From positions 700,588,958 through 700,652,957 of the forward strand of contig NC_134353.1 in the NCBI RefSeq assembly GCF_048569485.1: a stretch of 64,000 nucleotides of DNA, given 5' to 3'. Below the pieces are notes generated by a model. It searched no databases. It was given only the letters and a program-made list of their open reading frames with translations, and was not told where the DNA came from. This document shows, one piece after another, positions 52,961 to 64,000 of the stretch. Positions within the stretch are counted from its first letter, which is position 1. Each line of letters begins with the position of its first letter. The position numbers and the translations under genes were made by a program. This DNA comes from Anomaloglossus baeobatrachus. Its lineage: Eukaryota; Chordata; Amphibia; Anura; Aromobatidae.

Positions 52961-54310
52961 GGTTCAGGGCCGTAGAATTCAGATGGAAAAACGGCCCTTG
53001 GGACAGTAAGTCTGGCCGGTCTGGTAGTGCCCACGGTTGACCGACCGTGAGATGCCTGTCGCCAGAGCTCTTTGATCGTCATGAAAACCGGGACCTTGCT
53101 GTTGTGCCGATTCGTGAAACCCGTCCGGATGCAGAGACCATTCTCCTGCGTCCACTCCCTGGTGACTGAGGAAGTCTGCTTCCCAGTTTTCTACGCCCGG
53201 GATGTGAACTGCGGATATGGTGTATGCTCTGTCTTCCACCCCTAGCCGAATCCGGCGGACTTCCTGGGAGGCTCGCCGACTGCGTAGTCCGCCTTGGTGG
53301 TTGATGTATGCCACCGCTGTGGATTGTCCGACTGAATTCGGATCTGTTTGCCTTCCAGCCACTGCAGGAAGTCTTGCAGGGCCATATGCAATGCCCAGAG
53401 CTCCAGACAATTGATCTGAAGAGTGGACTCCTCTGAAGAGAGTCCTTGATCGTCTGAGAAAGGGGGACGTTCCTGTGTAGGGACATCGACTTCCCCTCCC
53501 ATTAGCGAAGAATGTTCTATTGAAGTGGACGCAGATGAAACTGCGTGAAAGGGACTGCCTCTGGATGAGGTGTCTCCTTGAAGGAGAGACTGCACCCCCG
53601 TCTGTAGTGACCGCTGTTTGTCCAGTGGAAGCTTCACCATCGCTGAGAGAGTGTGAAACCCCAAGCTAAGATATGCCAGCGATTGGGTTTAACTTTGAAA
53701 AGTTGAGGACCCACCCGAAACTCTGGGAAGTCTCCAGCGCCATGTTCAGGCTGTGTTGGCATGCCTCTTAAAAGAGTGCCTTGACAAGTAGATGGTCTAA
53801 GTAAGGGATCACAGGGTGACCCTGAGAGTGCGGGAGTGGTCCCACTGCTGCCATGAACTTGGTGAAAACCCGTGGGGCTGTCGCCAGACCGAAGGGTAGG
53901 GCTACGAACCGAAGATGCTCGTCTTCAATAACGAATCGTAGCAAACGCCGGTGCTCTGGAGCAATCGGCACGTGGAGATAAGCATCCTGATGTCTATTGA
54001 TGCTAGGAAATCTCCTTGAGACATTGAGGCAATGACGGAGCGGAGGGATTCCATCCGGAACCGCCTGGTTTTCACGTGCTTGTTGAGCAGTTTAAGGTCC
54101 AGAACGGAACGGAAGGAGTAGTCCTATTTTGTCACCCCGACCAGATCGGAGTAAAAAGTGTCTCTTGTTCCTGAGGAGGAACCGGGATTACGACTCCTAC
54201 TGCCTGCAGCAGAGCCTCGGCTCGGCCGGTGAGGAAGTTTTTGCGACAAACTGTCTCTCACCCACCGGCCATTGACCTGTGGCAGTTAAATGTCGCTAAA
54301 GCGGGGGAGT
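52961..54310 (-). pseudogene. DIRS copy 2 reverse transcriptase-RNase H remnant
   Basis: Short blocks similar to copies 1 and 3 (PIAPEHRRLLRFVIEDEHLR, FVALPFGLATAPRVF, INHQGGLRSR). Strongly eroded and shorter than the same part in copies 1 and 3. Confidence 0.8.
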
Positions 54311-55700
54311 CTGCCACCGACCGCGGACGCGGAGAGAGAGGGCTGAAAGTCATGAGGAAACCGCCTTGGTAGCGGTTCCTCCGGCTGCCTTCTCCGGGCG
54401 TGATTGAGCCCGCCAGGAACCTGCGCCCCTCTGAGCCTTTTGAGTCCTGTTGGACGAGGGCAATTGGGACGTGCCCGAGCCTGGGAAGGACCGAAACCTC
54501 GACTGTCCCTTCTCCTGATGGGTCTTGTTTGATAGCTGGGGTAAGGAAGAATCCGTACCCTTGGACAGTTGAATGATTTAATCCAACCGCTCACGAAACA
54601 GTCTGTCACCAGATAAAGGCAATCTGGTTAAGCACTTTTGTGGAAGCAGCATCTGCTCCAATCCCTTAACACTAGGAGCGTAACAACACGGAGTTGGCGG
54701 ACGCCACTGACGTACGGCTCGTAGAGTCCAGGACAGCATAAACAGCTTGAGTCGCAATGCCGACATTGCGAGGTGAAGGACGCTACTGCGGCCAAGATGT
54801 ACATATGACCGCGTCCCTCTGCGCAATACTAGCTGAAATAGCTTGGAGTGCCTCTATGGCTGCGAATGCCGGGGCAACCGACCCGCCGATAGGGCTGTCT
54901 GTCAATGGCATCTTTAAGTGAAGTCCCATCTTCCACTGCAACTATAGATCTAGCCGCAAGCCTGGAGATTGGGGGATCCACCCTTGGAGCGCTTGAGCAC
55001 GTCAGGGGGGGAAGAGACAACGCGTATCTTCAATACGGTTGGAGAAACGCTTATCGGGATAAGCGTGGTATTCCTGGACTGCTTCTCTGGAGTCAGAGTG
55101 ACCAGAAAAGTACTCAATATACGCTTGAGATACCGAAATAGGGATTTCTTCTGCTGTGAAGCTGACCCCTCCACTGGAGGAGTTGAGGGAGAAATACCCA
55201 ACCTTCCATTGATGGACGCTATAAGATTATTCACTATAGCGTCACCATCCGGTGTATCCGGATTGAGAACGGTCTCAGGATCAGAGTCCTGAACAGCTAC
55301 GGCTGCCTCATCATACAGAGAGTACTGTGATGAAGTCGAGGGCCGTTCTTAGGGAGCTCGCTTAGGCCGTCTGGGACTGTCGTCCGTGTCAGAGCCTGCA
55401 CCCTGGGATGCATGGACCCTCCTGGAGCCATGATTTGTTTCGAAATCAGGGTGGCCAGGGGCATTGAATCAACATTGCCCAAGGTCTGTCTGGACTGCAA
55501 AGTCTGTAAGATGTTAGTCATAGCCACAGACAATATATCAGCGGAAACTGCAACTCCGTCCCTGTCCCTGGACAGGGATCACAGGTGGTTCTTTTGGCCA
55601 CCTGTAGCAGAGACCCCGTTGAGTAATTGCACACACTGGGGGTCCTGGAACAGTCGCATGCAGTACAAGCCGCATAGAAAGCCTGTGCCTTGGCACCCAT
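54290..55700 (-). pseudogene. DIRS copy 2 gag-like remnant
   Basis: Blocks such as VDPPISRLAARSIVAVEDGT and NNLIASINGRLGISPS correspond to the gag-like protein of copy 1. Strongly eroded. Confidence 0.8.
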
Positions 55701-56370
55701 GCTTTTTTTTTTTTTTTTTTTTGCTGTTGCTGTCTAGCCATCTAGGAGCATTAGCCAAGAATAGCGACCGTAGAGTGCAATGTATAGCATACAAGCATGA
55801 AGTACAATAAACACTTCAGCACATGCAGTACAAGGAGCATAGAAAGCCTGTGCCTTGGCACCTTTGCTTTTCTGCTGCCGTTGTCTAGTTATTCAGGAGC
55901 ATTAGCCAGGAAAAGCGACATACAGTGAATGTATAGCATACAAGCATGAAAATAACCACTGCAGCACATGCAATCCAAGCAGCATTGAAAGCTTGTGCCT
56001 TAGCACCCTTGCTTTTCTGCTGCTGTTGTCTAGTCATCAAGGAGCATTAGCCAAGAATAGCGACATGCAGTGAATGTACAAGCATGAAAATAAACTCTGC
56101 AGTACATGCAATCCAAGCAGCATTGAAAGCTTGTGCCTTAGCACCAGTGCTGTTTGCTGCCGCTGTCTAGCCATCTAGGCGGGTAGACAGCCAAGAATAG
56201 CCCTTACAGTGCAATGTAAAGTATACAAGCATAAAGGACACATGACACTGCAGCACATGCAAGACAAGCAGCATATAGAGTCTGTGCTTTAGCACCCCTG
56301 ATCTTTTGCTGCTGTTTCTAGGTCTGCATCCTGAATAGCGACCGTACAAAAGTACAACAGGACACTTCGG
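55655..56370. repeat. tandem expansion in the 5' part of DIRS copy 2
   Basis: About five imperfect units of 137-165 bp, each with GCATWGAAAGCYTGTGCCTT, GCTTTTCTGCTGC-type and AATAGCGAC motifs. Unit starts near 55672, 55836, 55981, 56117 and 56268. Copies 1 and 3 have only one such unit, located at the start of the gag-like frame. Confidence 0.85.
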
Positions 56371-57415
56371 CATTAGTGGGTCAGCACTTTAGTTGCCGCT
56401 TACCGCCCGCACAAAAGCGGGTGTGTGGCGCCGGAATCCTGTGCTGGTAGCTCAGTGTCTCCGTTTTCCCGCTCTGCGTGCCGGAATGGCTGCCGGCGTC
56501 CAGAGGAGAGGGGCGGGCCGAGGGCGTGCCCGAGACAAGAGCGGGAACCCAACGCCCACTGTGTCTAGTAAAGGGGGCTGGAGAATGCAAATAAGGCTCC
56601 AGCCCTCGTCGCTGCTATAGAACAGCGTCTCTCCCTGTCCCTGAGTGACAGGGTGGGGGCGGGAACGAAGCGGCGCTAGGCCGCAAAAGCCGGGGACTAA
56701 AGTTAGAAGCGCCGCCGCCGTAAAAGCGCGGTCGGCGCGTCCCCGGCGCACTACAAGTCGCAGCTGCGCCTCCGCTCCAGGGGCGGTCGGCGCGGCGGTC
56801 CCCACACGTAAAGTCCCCCAGTAATCTGCAGGGACTATAAGCCCAGCGCACAGCGCTACAGTCCCCGGCGCACTAGCACACCCAGCAAGCCTGGAGTGTG
56901 CGTGGCCTGCCATACGGGGACACAGAGTACCTGAAAGTTGCAGGGCCTTGTCCCTGAACGGCACTCCCGCTCCACATCCAGCAGGTTCTATGGGTCTGTG
57001 GATGGAGCCCGGCCTCAGGGCTTGGTGGCCGGAAAGATCCCACTTCCTCAGAGCCCCTCAGGGGGATGGGGAAGGAAAACAGCATGTGGGCTCCAGCCTC
57101 CGTACCAGCAATAGGTACCTCAACCTTACAAACCGCAAGTGGGGTGAGAAGGGAGCATGCTGGGGGCCCTATATGGGCTCTCTTTTCTTCCATCCGATAT
57201 AGTCAGCAGCTACTGCTGACTGAACAGTGGCGCTTATGCATGGATGTCTGACCTCCTTCGCACAAAGCAGAAAACTGGTGAGCCAGTGATCCCACTGGGG
57301 GTGTATAGCCAGAAGGGGAGGGGCCTTACACTTTTTAGTGTAATTGCTTTGTGTGGCCTCCGGAGGCAGTGCTATACACCCAATCGTCTGGGTCTCCCAA
57401 TGGAGCGCCGAAGAA

Positions 57416-57648
57416 AAAACAATTACTGATGAAACGTTTATGGAAAAAGCTGTCGAACATACCAAAACACAGATGATCAAAAACATTGGTGATATATTAA
57501 AAAAAAATAAAAATAAAAAAAAATCCCCGTTTTCACTTCTGTGGAAAATTACTGATGTCTGAATGAGGCCTAAAACCAGTCATGTACAAGTGGGTGACGA
57601 CTCTATAACCTTAGTTCTGTTTGATGAAACTGAGCAGGACACAGCTTC
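57416..57648. other. short interval with a MITE right-end fragment
   Basis: Ends near 57572 with ACTGATGTCTGAATGAGGCC then TAA, similar to the possible MITE terminus at 19848. No left end found. Confidence 0.4.
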
Positions 57649-57651
57649 TAA

Positions 57652-58061
57652 GGCTACGTTAACTCCATGAGCTTTGAGAGTTTTTCATGTTGCAGAATTT
57701 GTGCACCTAAAATTATTTGGGTTGTTTTGTTTTTGAAAGTCCCTCGTTTTGACGTTAACAAAACTGACATTCTTTGATGGAGATCACATGCGTTTCCGCT
57801 GCAAAAACCCAATAAATAAGCATGTGTGTTTATCGATGGATTTTTTGCATTTAATGCAAGTCAATGGGAAAAATCTGCACAGAAAACTCCATGTACCGGC
57901 AGGAAAAATTGACATTCTGTGGATTTGAAACCGGCACCGCAAAAGAGAAGCACAGCGGACATGAGATTTCTAAGAAACACATCCACTTTGCTGGAACTGT
58001 AAGATGTTGCATTGTTGACAGCTAAAACACGGCGTCAAAAACACATTGTGGGAACGCAGTC
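57652..58061. mobile_element. Harbinger-like MITE, TAA duplication
   Basis: The left end GGCTACGTTAACTCCATGAG and the right end complementary to GACTGCGTTCCCACAATG are flanked by TAA at 57649-57651 and 58062-58064. Non-coding; the 12755-13150 fragment is a relative. Confidence 0.7.
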
Positions 58062-58064
58062 TAA

Positions 58065-58514
58065 GGGAATCTACTACATCACTGCTTGCCTCCTCAAAAA
58101 TTTTTGCAATAACCATGCACTCTGCTTGGTCAACATGCCTATTTCATTTAGGAGATGGGATTAAAGCACCACTCCAGGGTTTTCCTTTACCTCTGGAATG
58201 GAGCTTCTAATCTTAGCCCCCTGCACTTAGTCTTATACTCATCAGCCACCATATTCACCCTCTATCACCACCGATAGAGTCAATTTCCAGCAGATTGTGG
58301 CCAGCCGACTCTAGTGTTTGCGGGAGTGAGCCGAGCCAGAAGTCACTTTTCAATGCAAGTCTATGAGAGCCTCAGTCTATCTCTCAGACTTTCAGTGAGC
58401 TAGTGATCATTACCCTTGACTTCTGGCAGTCAGAATTTGCGATCACAGATTGGCACCATGGAACCGGAGTGGTGCCGATTAAAAAGTGAAGACGCTAGCG
58501 TGTAAGTAAAAAAA
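58065..58514. other. dispersed-repeat sequence interrupted by DIRS copy 3
   Basis: From about 58163 (TAAAGCACCACTCCAGGGTT) this looks like the left part of another dispersed repeat; its right end is not seen before DIRS copy 3 begins. No exon recognised. Confidence 0.4.
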
Positions 58515-58835
58515 GAAGGGAATTTTGTTACTTACCGTAAATTCCTTTTCTTCTAGCTCTTATTGGGAGACCCAGACGATTGGGGTATAGCTACTGCCCT
58601 CCGGAGGCCACACAAAGCACTACACTAAAAAGTGCAAGGCCCCTCCCCTTCTGGCTATACCCCCCCGTGGTATCACGGGTTCTCCAGTTTTAGTGCCAAA
58701 GCAAGAAGGAGGAAGCCAATAACTGGTTTAAACAAAATTAACTCCGAATAACGTCGGAGAACTGAAAAACCGTTCAACATGAACAACATGTGTACCCGCA
58801 AACAACAAAAAAATCCCGAAGGACAACAGGGCGGG

Positions 58836-58940
58836 TGCTGGGTCTCCCAATAAGAGCTAGAAGAAAAGGAATTTACGGTAAGTAACAAAATTCCCTTCTT
58901 CTTCAGCGCTCTATTGGGAGACCCAGACGATTGGGACGTC
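58836..58940. repeat. internal complementary region of DIRS copy 3
   Basis: AACAAAATTCCCTTC joined to TTCTTCAGCGCTCTATTGGG. It predicts that the right terminus beyond the window ends in ...CCAATAGAGCGCTGAAGAA. Confidence 0.8.
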
Positions 58941-59002
58941 CAAAAGCTGTCCCTGGGTGGGTAAAGAGATACCTCATGTTAGAGCTGCAAAACAGCCCTC
59001 CC

Positions 59003-60070
59003 CTACGGGGGTGTCACTGCCGCCTGCAGGACTCTTCTACCTAAGCTGGCATCCGCCGAAGCATAGGTATGCACCTGATAATGCTTGGTGAAAGTGTGCA
59101 GACTCGACCAGGTAGCTGCCTGGCACACTTGTTGAGCCGAAGCCTGGTGTCGTAATGCCCAGGACGCACCCACGGCTCTGGTTGAGTGGGCTTTTAGCCC
59201 TGAAGGAACCGGAAGCCCCGCAGAACGGTAGGCCTCTAGAATTGGTTCTTTGATCCATCGAGCCAGGGTGGCTTTAGAAGCCTGCAACCCCTTGCGCGGA
59301 CCAGCGACAAGGACAAAAAGTGCATCGGAACGGCGCATGGGCGCCGTGCGGGAAATGTAGATTCTGAGTGCTCTCACCAGATATAGCAAACGTAAGTCCT
59401 TTTCATACCGGTGAACCGGATGAGGACAAAAGGAAGGCAAGGATATATCCTGATTAAGATGAAACGAGGATACGACCTTAGGGAGAAACTCCGGAATGGG
59501 GCGCAGCACTACCTTGTCCTGGTGGAACACCAGGAAGGGAGCCTTGGATGACAGAGCTGCCAGCTCCGACACTCGCCGAAGCGATGTGATCGCAACAAGA
59601 AACGCCACTTTCTGTGACAGGCGAGAAAAGGAAACTTCCTTCAGAGGCTCGAAAGGCGGCTTCTGGAGAGCAACTAGTACCCTGTTCAGATCCCATGGAT
59701 CTAACGGCCGCCTGTACGGGGGCACAATATGACAGACCCCCTGCAGGAACGTGCGCACCTTAGGAAGACGTGCTAGACGCTTCTGAAAAAACACGGATAG
59801 TGCCGAGACTTGCCCTTTAAGGGAGCTGAGCGACAAGCCCTTTTCCAACCCCGATTGCAGGAAGGAAAGAAAGGTGGGCAATGCAAATGGCCAAGGGGAT
59901 ACTCTCTGTGCAGAGCACCAGGATAAGAAAATCTTCCACGTTCTGTGGTAGATCTTAGCAGACGTGGGCTTCCTAGCATGTCTGATTGTGGCTACGACTC
60001 CTTGAGATAATCCTGCGGACGCTAGGATCCAGGACTCAATGGCCACACAGTCAGGTTCAGGGCCGCAGAA
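59003..60070 (-). CDS. DIRS copy 3 tyrosine recombinase part
   Basis: Same build as in copy 1: KPTSAKIYHRTWKIFLSW, SLRRVSELAALSSKAPF, LKAHSTRAVGASWALRHQ and FTKHYQVHTYASADAS, with the R, HxxR and Y positions all kept. The frame is open over the whole part and continues upstream into the overlap with the RNase H part, so the start is uncertain. Confidence 0.9.
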   Translation of the reverse strand, partial: FCGPEPDCVAIESWILASAGLSQGVVATIRHARKPTSAKIYHRTWKIFLSWCSAQRVSPWPFALPTFLSFLQSGLEKGLSLSSLKGQVSALSVFFQKRLARLPKVRTFLQGVCHIVPPYRRPLDPWDLNRVLVALQKPPFEPLKEVSFSRLSQKVAFLVAITSLRRVSELAALSSKAPFLVFHQDKVVLRPIPEFLPKVVSSFHLNQDISLPSFCPHPVHRYEKDLRLLYLVRALRIYISRTAPMRRSDALFVLVAGPRKGLQASKATLARWIKEPILEAYRSAGLPVPSGLKAHSTRAVGASWALRHQASAQQVCQAATWSSLHTFTKHYQVHTYASADASLGRRVLQAAVTPP

Positions 60071-62078
60071 TTCTGATGGAAAAACGGCCCTTGGGACAGT
60101 AAGTCTGGTCGGTCTGGCAGTGACCACGGTCGACCGACCGTGAGATGCCACAGATCCGGATACCACGATCTCCTCGGCCAGTCTGGGGCGACGAGTATGA
60201 CGCGGCTGCAATCGGATCTGATCTTGCGTAACACTCTGGGCAAGAGTGCCAGAGGTGGGAAGACGTATGGGAGCCGGAACTGCGACCAATCTTGAACTAA
60301 TGCGTCTGCCGCCAGAGCTCTTTGATCGCGCGACCTCGCCATGAATGCCGGGACCTTGTTGTTGTGCCGGGACGCCATTAGGTCGACGTCCGGCACTCCC
60401 CATCGGCGACAGATTTCCTGAAACACGTCCGGGTGAAGGGACCACTCCCCTGCGTCCATGCCCTGGCGACTGAGGAAGTCTGCTTCCCAATTTTCTACGC
60501 CTGGGATGAAACCGCGGATATGGTGGAGGCTGTGTCCTCCACCCACATTAGAATGCGCCGGACTTCTTGGAATGCTTGCCGACTGCGCGTCCCTCCTTGG
60601 TGGTTGATGTATGCCACCGCTGTGGAGTTGTCCGACTGGATTCGGATCTGCTTTCCTTCCAGCCACTGTTGGAAGGCCAGTAGGGCAAGATACACTGCCC
60701 TGATTTCCAGAACATTGATCTGAAGGGTGGACTTCTGCGGAGTCCACGTCCCCTGGGCCCTGTGGTGGAGAAACACTGCTCCCCACCCTGACAGACTCGC
60801 ATCTGTCGTGACCACTGCCCAGGATGGGGGCAGGAAGGATCTTCCCTGAGACAATGAGGTGGGAAGGAGCCACCATTGTAGAGAGTCCTTGGCCGTCTGG
60901 GAAAGAGAGACTTTCCTGTCCAGGGACGTTGACTTCCCGTCCCATTGGCGGAGAATGTCCCATTGAAGTGGGCGCAGATGAAACTGCGCAAAGGGAACTG
61001 CTTCCATGGCTGCCACCATCTTCCCGAGGAAGTGCATGAGGCGCCGTAAGGGGTGCGACTGGCCTTGAAGGAGGGATTGCACCCCTGTCTGTAGGGACCG
61101 CTGCTTGTTCAGCGGAAGCTTCACTCTCGCTGCTCGAGTATGAAACTCCATGCCAAGATACGTTAGCGACTGTGACGGTGACAGATTCGACTTTGGAAAG
61201 TTGATGATCCATCCGAACGTCTGTAGAGTCTCCAGCGTAGCATGTAGACTGAGTTGGCATGCCTCTTGAGAGGGTGCCTTGACAAGTAGATCGTCTAGGT
61301 AAGGGATCACCGAGTGTCCCTGAGAGTGCAAGACTGCTACCACCGCCACCATGACCTTGGTGAAGACCCGGGGGGCTGTCGCCAGACCGAATGGCAGAGC
61401 TACGAACTGAAGATGGTCGTTTCCTATCACAAAACGTAGAAAACGTTGATGTTCTGTAGCAATTGGCACGTGGAGATAAGCATCTTTGATGTCTATTGAG
61501 GCAAGGAAGTCTCCTTGAGACATTGAGGCAACGACAGAGCGGAGGGTTTCCATCCGGAACCGTCTGGCGTGCACATGCTTGTTGAGCAGCTTTAGATCCA
61601 GAACAGGACGGAACGAGCCGTCCTTTTTTGGAACCACAAAGAGATTGGAGTAAAACCCTCGCCCTTGTTCCTGAGGCGGTACAGGAACCACTACTCCTTC
61701 CGCTCTTAGGGAGTCCACCGCCTGCAGCAGGGCATCTGCTCGGTCTGGATGTGGGGAGGTTCTGAAGAACCGAGCTGGAGGACGAGAACTGAACTCGATT
61801 CTGTACCCGCGAGACAAAATGTTTGTCACCCACCGGTCTTTGACCTGTGACATCCAAATGTCGGAAAAGCGGGAGAGCCTGCCCCCAACCGGAGATGCGG
61901 AGGGGGGGGGGCTGGAAGTCATGAGGTAGCCGCTTTGGAAGCGGTTCCTCCATTTGCTTTCTTGGGGCGTGCGTGAGCCCGCCAGGAATCTGAGACTCTT
62001 TGCGTCCTCTGAGTCCCTTTGGACGAGGAGAATTGTGTCTTGCCCGAACCTCGAAAGGACTGAAACCTCTGCTGCCAT
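60022..62078 (-). pseudogene. DIRS copy 3 reverse transcriptase-RNase H part
   Basis: Motifs KKDGSFRPVLDLKLLNKH, SIDIKDAYLHVPI, PYLDDLLVKAPSQEA, TTDASLSGWGAVFLHH, LEIRAVYLALLAF and SDNSTAVAYINHQGG, then the DVDLMASRHNNKVPAF and APDWPRRSWYPDL region. About one break. The part overlaps the gag-like and recombinase frames as in copy 1. Confidence 0.88.
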
Positions 62079-63407
62079 TTTTTCTGCTGAGGTTTGCTTG
62101 ATCTGGGCTGGGGTAAGGAAGAGTCTTTACCCTTGGACTGTTTAATGATGTCAGCCAATGGCTCGCCAAACAGTCTATCTCTAGATAAAGGCAAGCTGGT
62201 TAAACATTTTTTGGAACCAGCATCTGCTTTCCAGTCCTTTAACCACAAGGCTCTGCGCAAAACTACCGAATTGGCGGACGCCATTGAGGTGCGGCTGGTA
62301 GATTCTAGGACCGCATTGATAGCGTAAGACGCAAACGCAGACATCTGCGAGGTAAGGGACGCCACTTGCGGCGCCGCTGGATGTATGATAGCATCCACTT
62401 TTGCTAAACCAGCTGAAATAGCTTGGAGTGCCCATACGGCTGCGAATGCTGGAGCAAACGACGCGCCGATAGCTTCATAGACAGATTTTAACCAAAGGTC
62501 CATCTGTCTGTCATTGGCATCCTTAAGTGAAGCGCCATCCTCCACTGCAACTATGGATCTAGCTGCAAGTTTGGAAATCGGGGGGTCTACTTTTGGACAC
62601 TGGGTCCAGCGCTTGACCACATCAGGGGGGAAAGGAAAACGTGTATCCTTAGAACGTTTAGAGAAACGCCTTTCTGGATGAGCGTCGTGTTTCTGGATTG
62701 ATTCTCTGACGTCAGAGTGATCCAAGAAAGCACTCAATTTACGCTTGGGATAGAGGAAACGAAACTTCTCCTGCTCTGCAGCTGCCTCCTCTGCAGAAGG
62801 AGCTGGGGGGGAAATATCCAACAGTCTATTGATGGCTGAGATAAGATCGTTTACCATGGCGTCCCCATCCGGGGTATCCAGATTGAGAGGGGTTCCAGGA
62901 TAAGACTCCTGATCACTCTCTTCAGACGCATCACAGGGCGACTGATTGCGGAGACCCTGAGCAGTGTGATGACGTTGAGGGTCTTTCCCAGCGAGCTCGC
63001 TTAGGGTGGCTGGGGCTATCATCTGAGTCATAATACTCAGCCTGGGAAGCCGGGGACCCCCTTGCAGTCTGGATTAATTCCAACTGAGGGGGATTAGAGG
63101 ACAGAGACCTCGCCGTGTCCATAGACTGAGCCCCAGTCATGGATTGCAAAGTTTCAAGGATTTTTGCCATAGTCACAGACATTCCATCAGCAAAAACTGC
63201 AAAGTCTGTCCCTGACACCGGGGCAGGACTTACAAGCGTCTCAGCCTGGGTCACTACCCCTCCGGACTCCGGCTGGCGAAGCAGCACCGGATCTGAGCAT
63301 TGCACACAATGGGGGTCTTTGGAACCTGCTGGTAGAGCAGCCCCACATGCAGCACACGCAGTGTACACAGCCCTAGCCTTGGCAGCCTTGCGTTTTGTGG
63401 ATGACAT
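61919..63407 (-). pseudogene. DIRS copy 3 gag-like part
   Basis: Starts MSSTKRKAAKARAVYTACAA with the same CxxC...HCxxC motif (CAAC, HCVQC) as copy 1, and ends in the basic HARPKKANGG tail. Shared blocks include FPPDVVKRWTQCPKVDPPIS and SFAPAFAAVWALQAISAGLA. About one break; position in the element supports a gag-like role. Confidence 0.82.
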
Positions 63408-64000
63408 GTTGCTGCCTCCTCAGAGCGATCTGGGGTATCCAGCCAGGAAGCGACCTTACAGTGCAAGAAATAATTAAATATATATATCTGGTGACACAGT
63501 ACACCAATACACACTGAGGCACTAGAGGGGCCAGCTGAAATGCCGCTTACCGCCCGCTTAAGAGCGGGTGTGTGGTCTCCAAAAGCCCCCTAGTCCAGGT
63601 CTCCCAGAGCCTTGCGTCCTTCCTCTAGCCAGACTGCATGTAATGGCTGCCGGCGTCCTGGGAGAGGAGGGGGGGCGGGCCCTGGGCGTTCCTGACTAAG
63701 AGCGGGAAGCCTGCTTCCCTCTGTGCCTAGTGAGAGGGCTGGAGCATGTAAATCAGGCTCCAGCCCTCGTCGCTGCTGCGAAACAGCGTCTCTCCCCTAC
63801 CCTGATTGACAGGGTGGGGGCGGGAACGAAGCGGAGCTAGGCCGCAAAAGCCGGGGACTGGATTTATAAACGCCGCCGCCGTAAAAGCGCGGTCGGCGTG
63901 TCCCCGGCGCACCACAAGTCACAGCAGCGCCGCCCGGTCCAGTGGGGGTCGGCGCTGCGTTCCCACAACACAAAGTCCCCCAGTAAACTGTAGGAACACT

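Larger units (their letters stand above)
51419..57415 (-). mobile_element. DIRS-type retroelement, copy 2 (heavily eroded)
   Basis: A fossil of the same family, about 6.0 kb, sense on the minus strand. Same order of parts as copy 1. The coding parts are badly broken, with roughly ten or more breaks and some lost stretches, while the terminal inverted repeats (left from about 51460, right to about 57405) remain nearly identical to each other. A tandem expansion lies in the gag-like 5' part. Confidence 0.9.
58515..64000 (-). mobile_element. DIRS-type retroelement, copy 3 (runs off the window)
   Basis: A fossil of the same family, sense on the minus strand; the far end with its terminal repeat lies beyond 64000. 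It shares the terminal sequence type of copy 2 (CAGACGATTGGG). All parts are present: recombinase, RT-RNase H and gag-like. It has only about two or three breaks, so it looks young. Confidence 0.92.

Overview
The window is a piece of vertebrate nuclear DNA, most probably from an anuran amphibian with a large genome. Reasons: one host exon matches the C-terminus of vertebrate RANBP1, there are V-SINE copies, a CR1-type LINE, many 3-bp-TSD MITEs, Tc1/mariner remnants, Penelope-like pieces and three DIRS-type tyrosine-recombinase retroelements. This mix is typical of frogs; the species cannot be told from the sequence. No bacterial-style operon, CRISPR array, rRNA or tRNA gene was seen.

Host gene content is minimal. 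The only convincing host coding sequence is the last coding exon of RANBP1 at 41474-41604 on the minus strand, with a polypyrimidine tract and AG acceptor at its upstream edge and AATAAA signals about 215 nt past the stop. No earlier RANBP1 exon was recognised, so 41605-64000 is probably intron.

1-20 kb: a mosaic of short non-autonomous DNA transposons. They include PIF/Harbinger-like MITEs with TAA or TTA target duplications, two related hAT elements whose interiors turned into minisatellites, a mariner transposase fragment, a mariner-type element nested in a MITE, a perfect 139-bp palindrome, and two Penelope-like insertions carrying degenerate hammerhead-like motifs. One of these is flanked by 84-bp direct repeats. 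20.5-27.6 kb: two tandem copies of one Harbinger-like element; the second is split by a 5'-truncated CR1 LINE, and the first copy shows the empty site. 27.6-31.5 kb: TTAA-element and Tc1 fragments, further MITEs, and a hAT with exact 8-bp TSD nested in a Harbinger-like element. 31.7-39.8 kb: two ends of a TA-flanked element surrounding a V-SINE, a foldback insert with 14-bp TSD, and a 6.3-kb TTAA-flanked element. The latter holds a 3.5-kb compound G-rich minisatellite that includes 54 exact periods of a 44-bp unit.

41.9-64 kb: three DIRS copies, all in the same orientation as RANBP1. Copy 1 (42115-48173) sits inside a Harbinger-like element, copy 2 is 51419-57415, and copy 3 runs from 58515 past the window end. 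Each carries gag-like, RT-RNase H and tyrosine recombinase parts, inverted terminal repeats, and an internal complementary region that matches the joined ends. Copies 1 and 3 look young with few breaks; copy 2 is badly eroded in its coding parts although its terminal repeats still match each other well.
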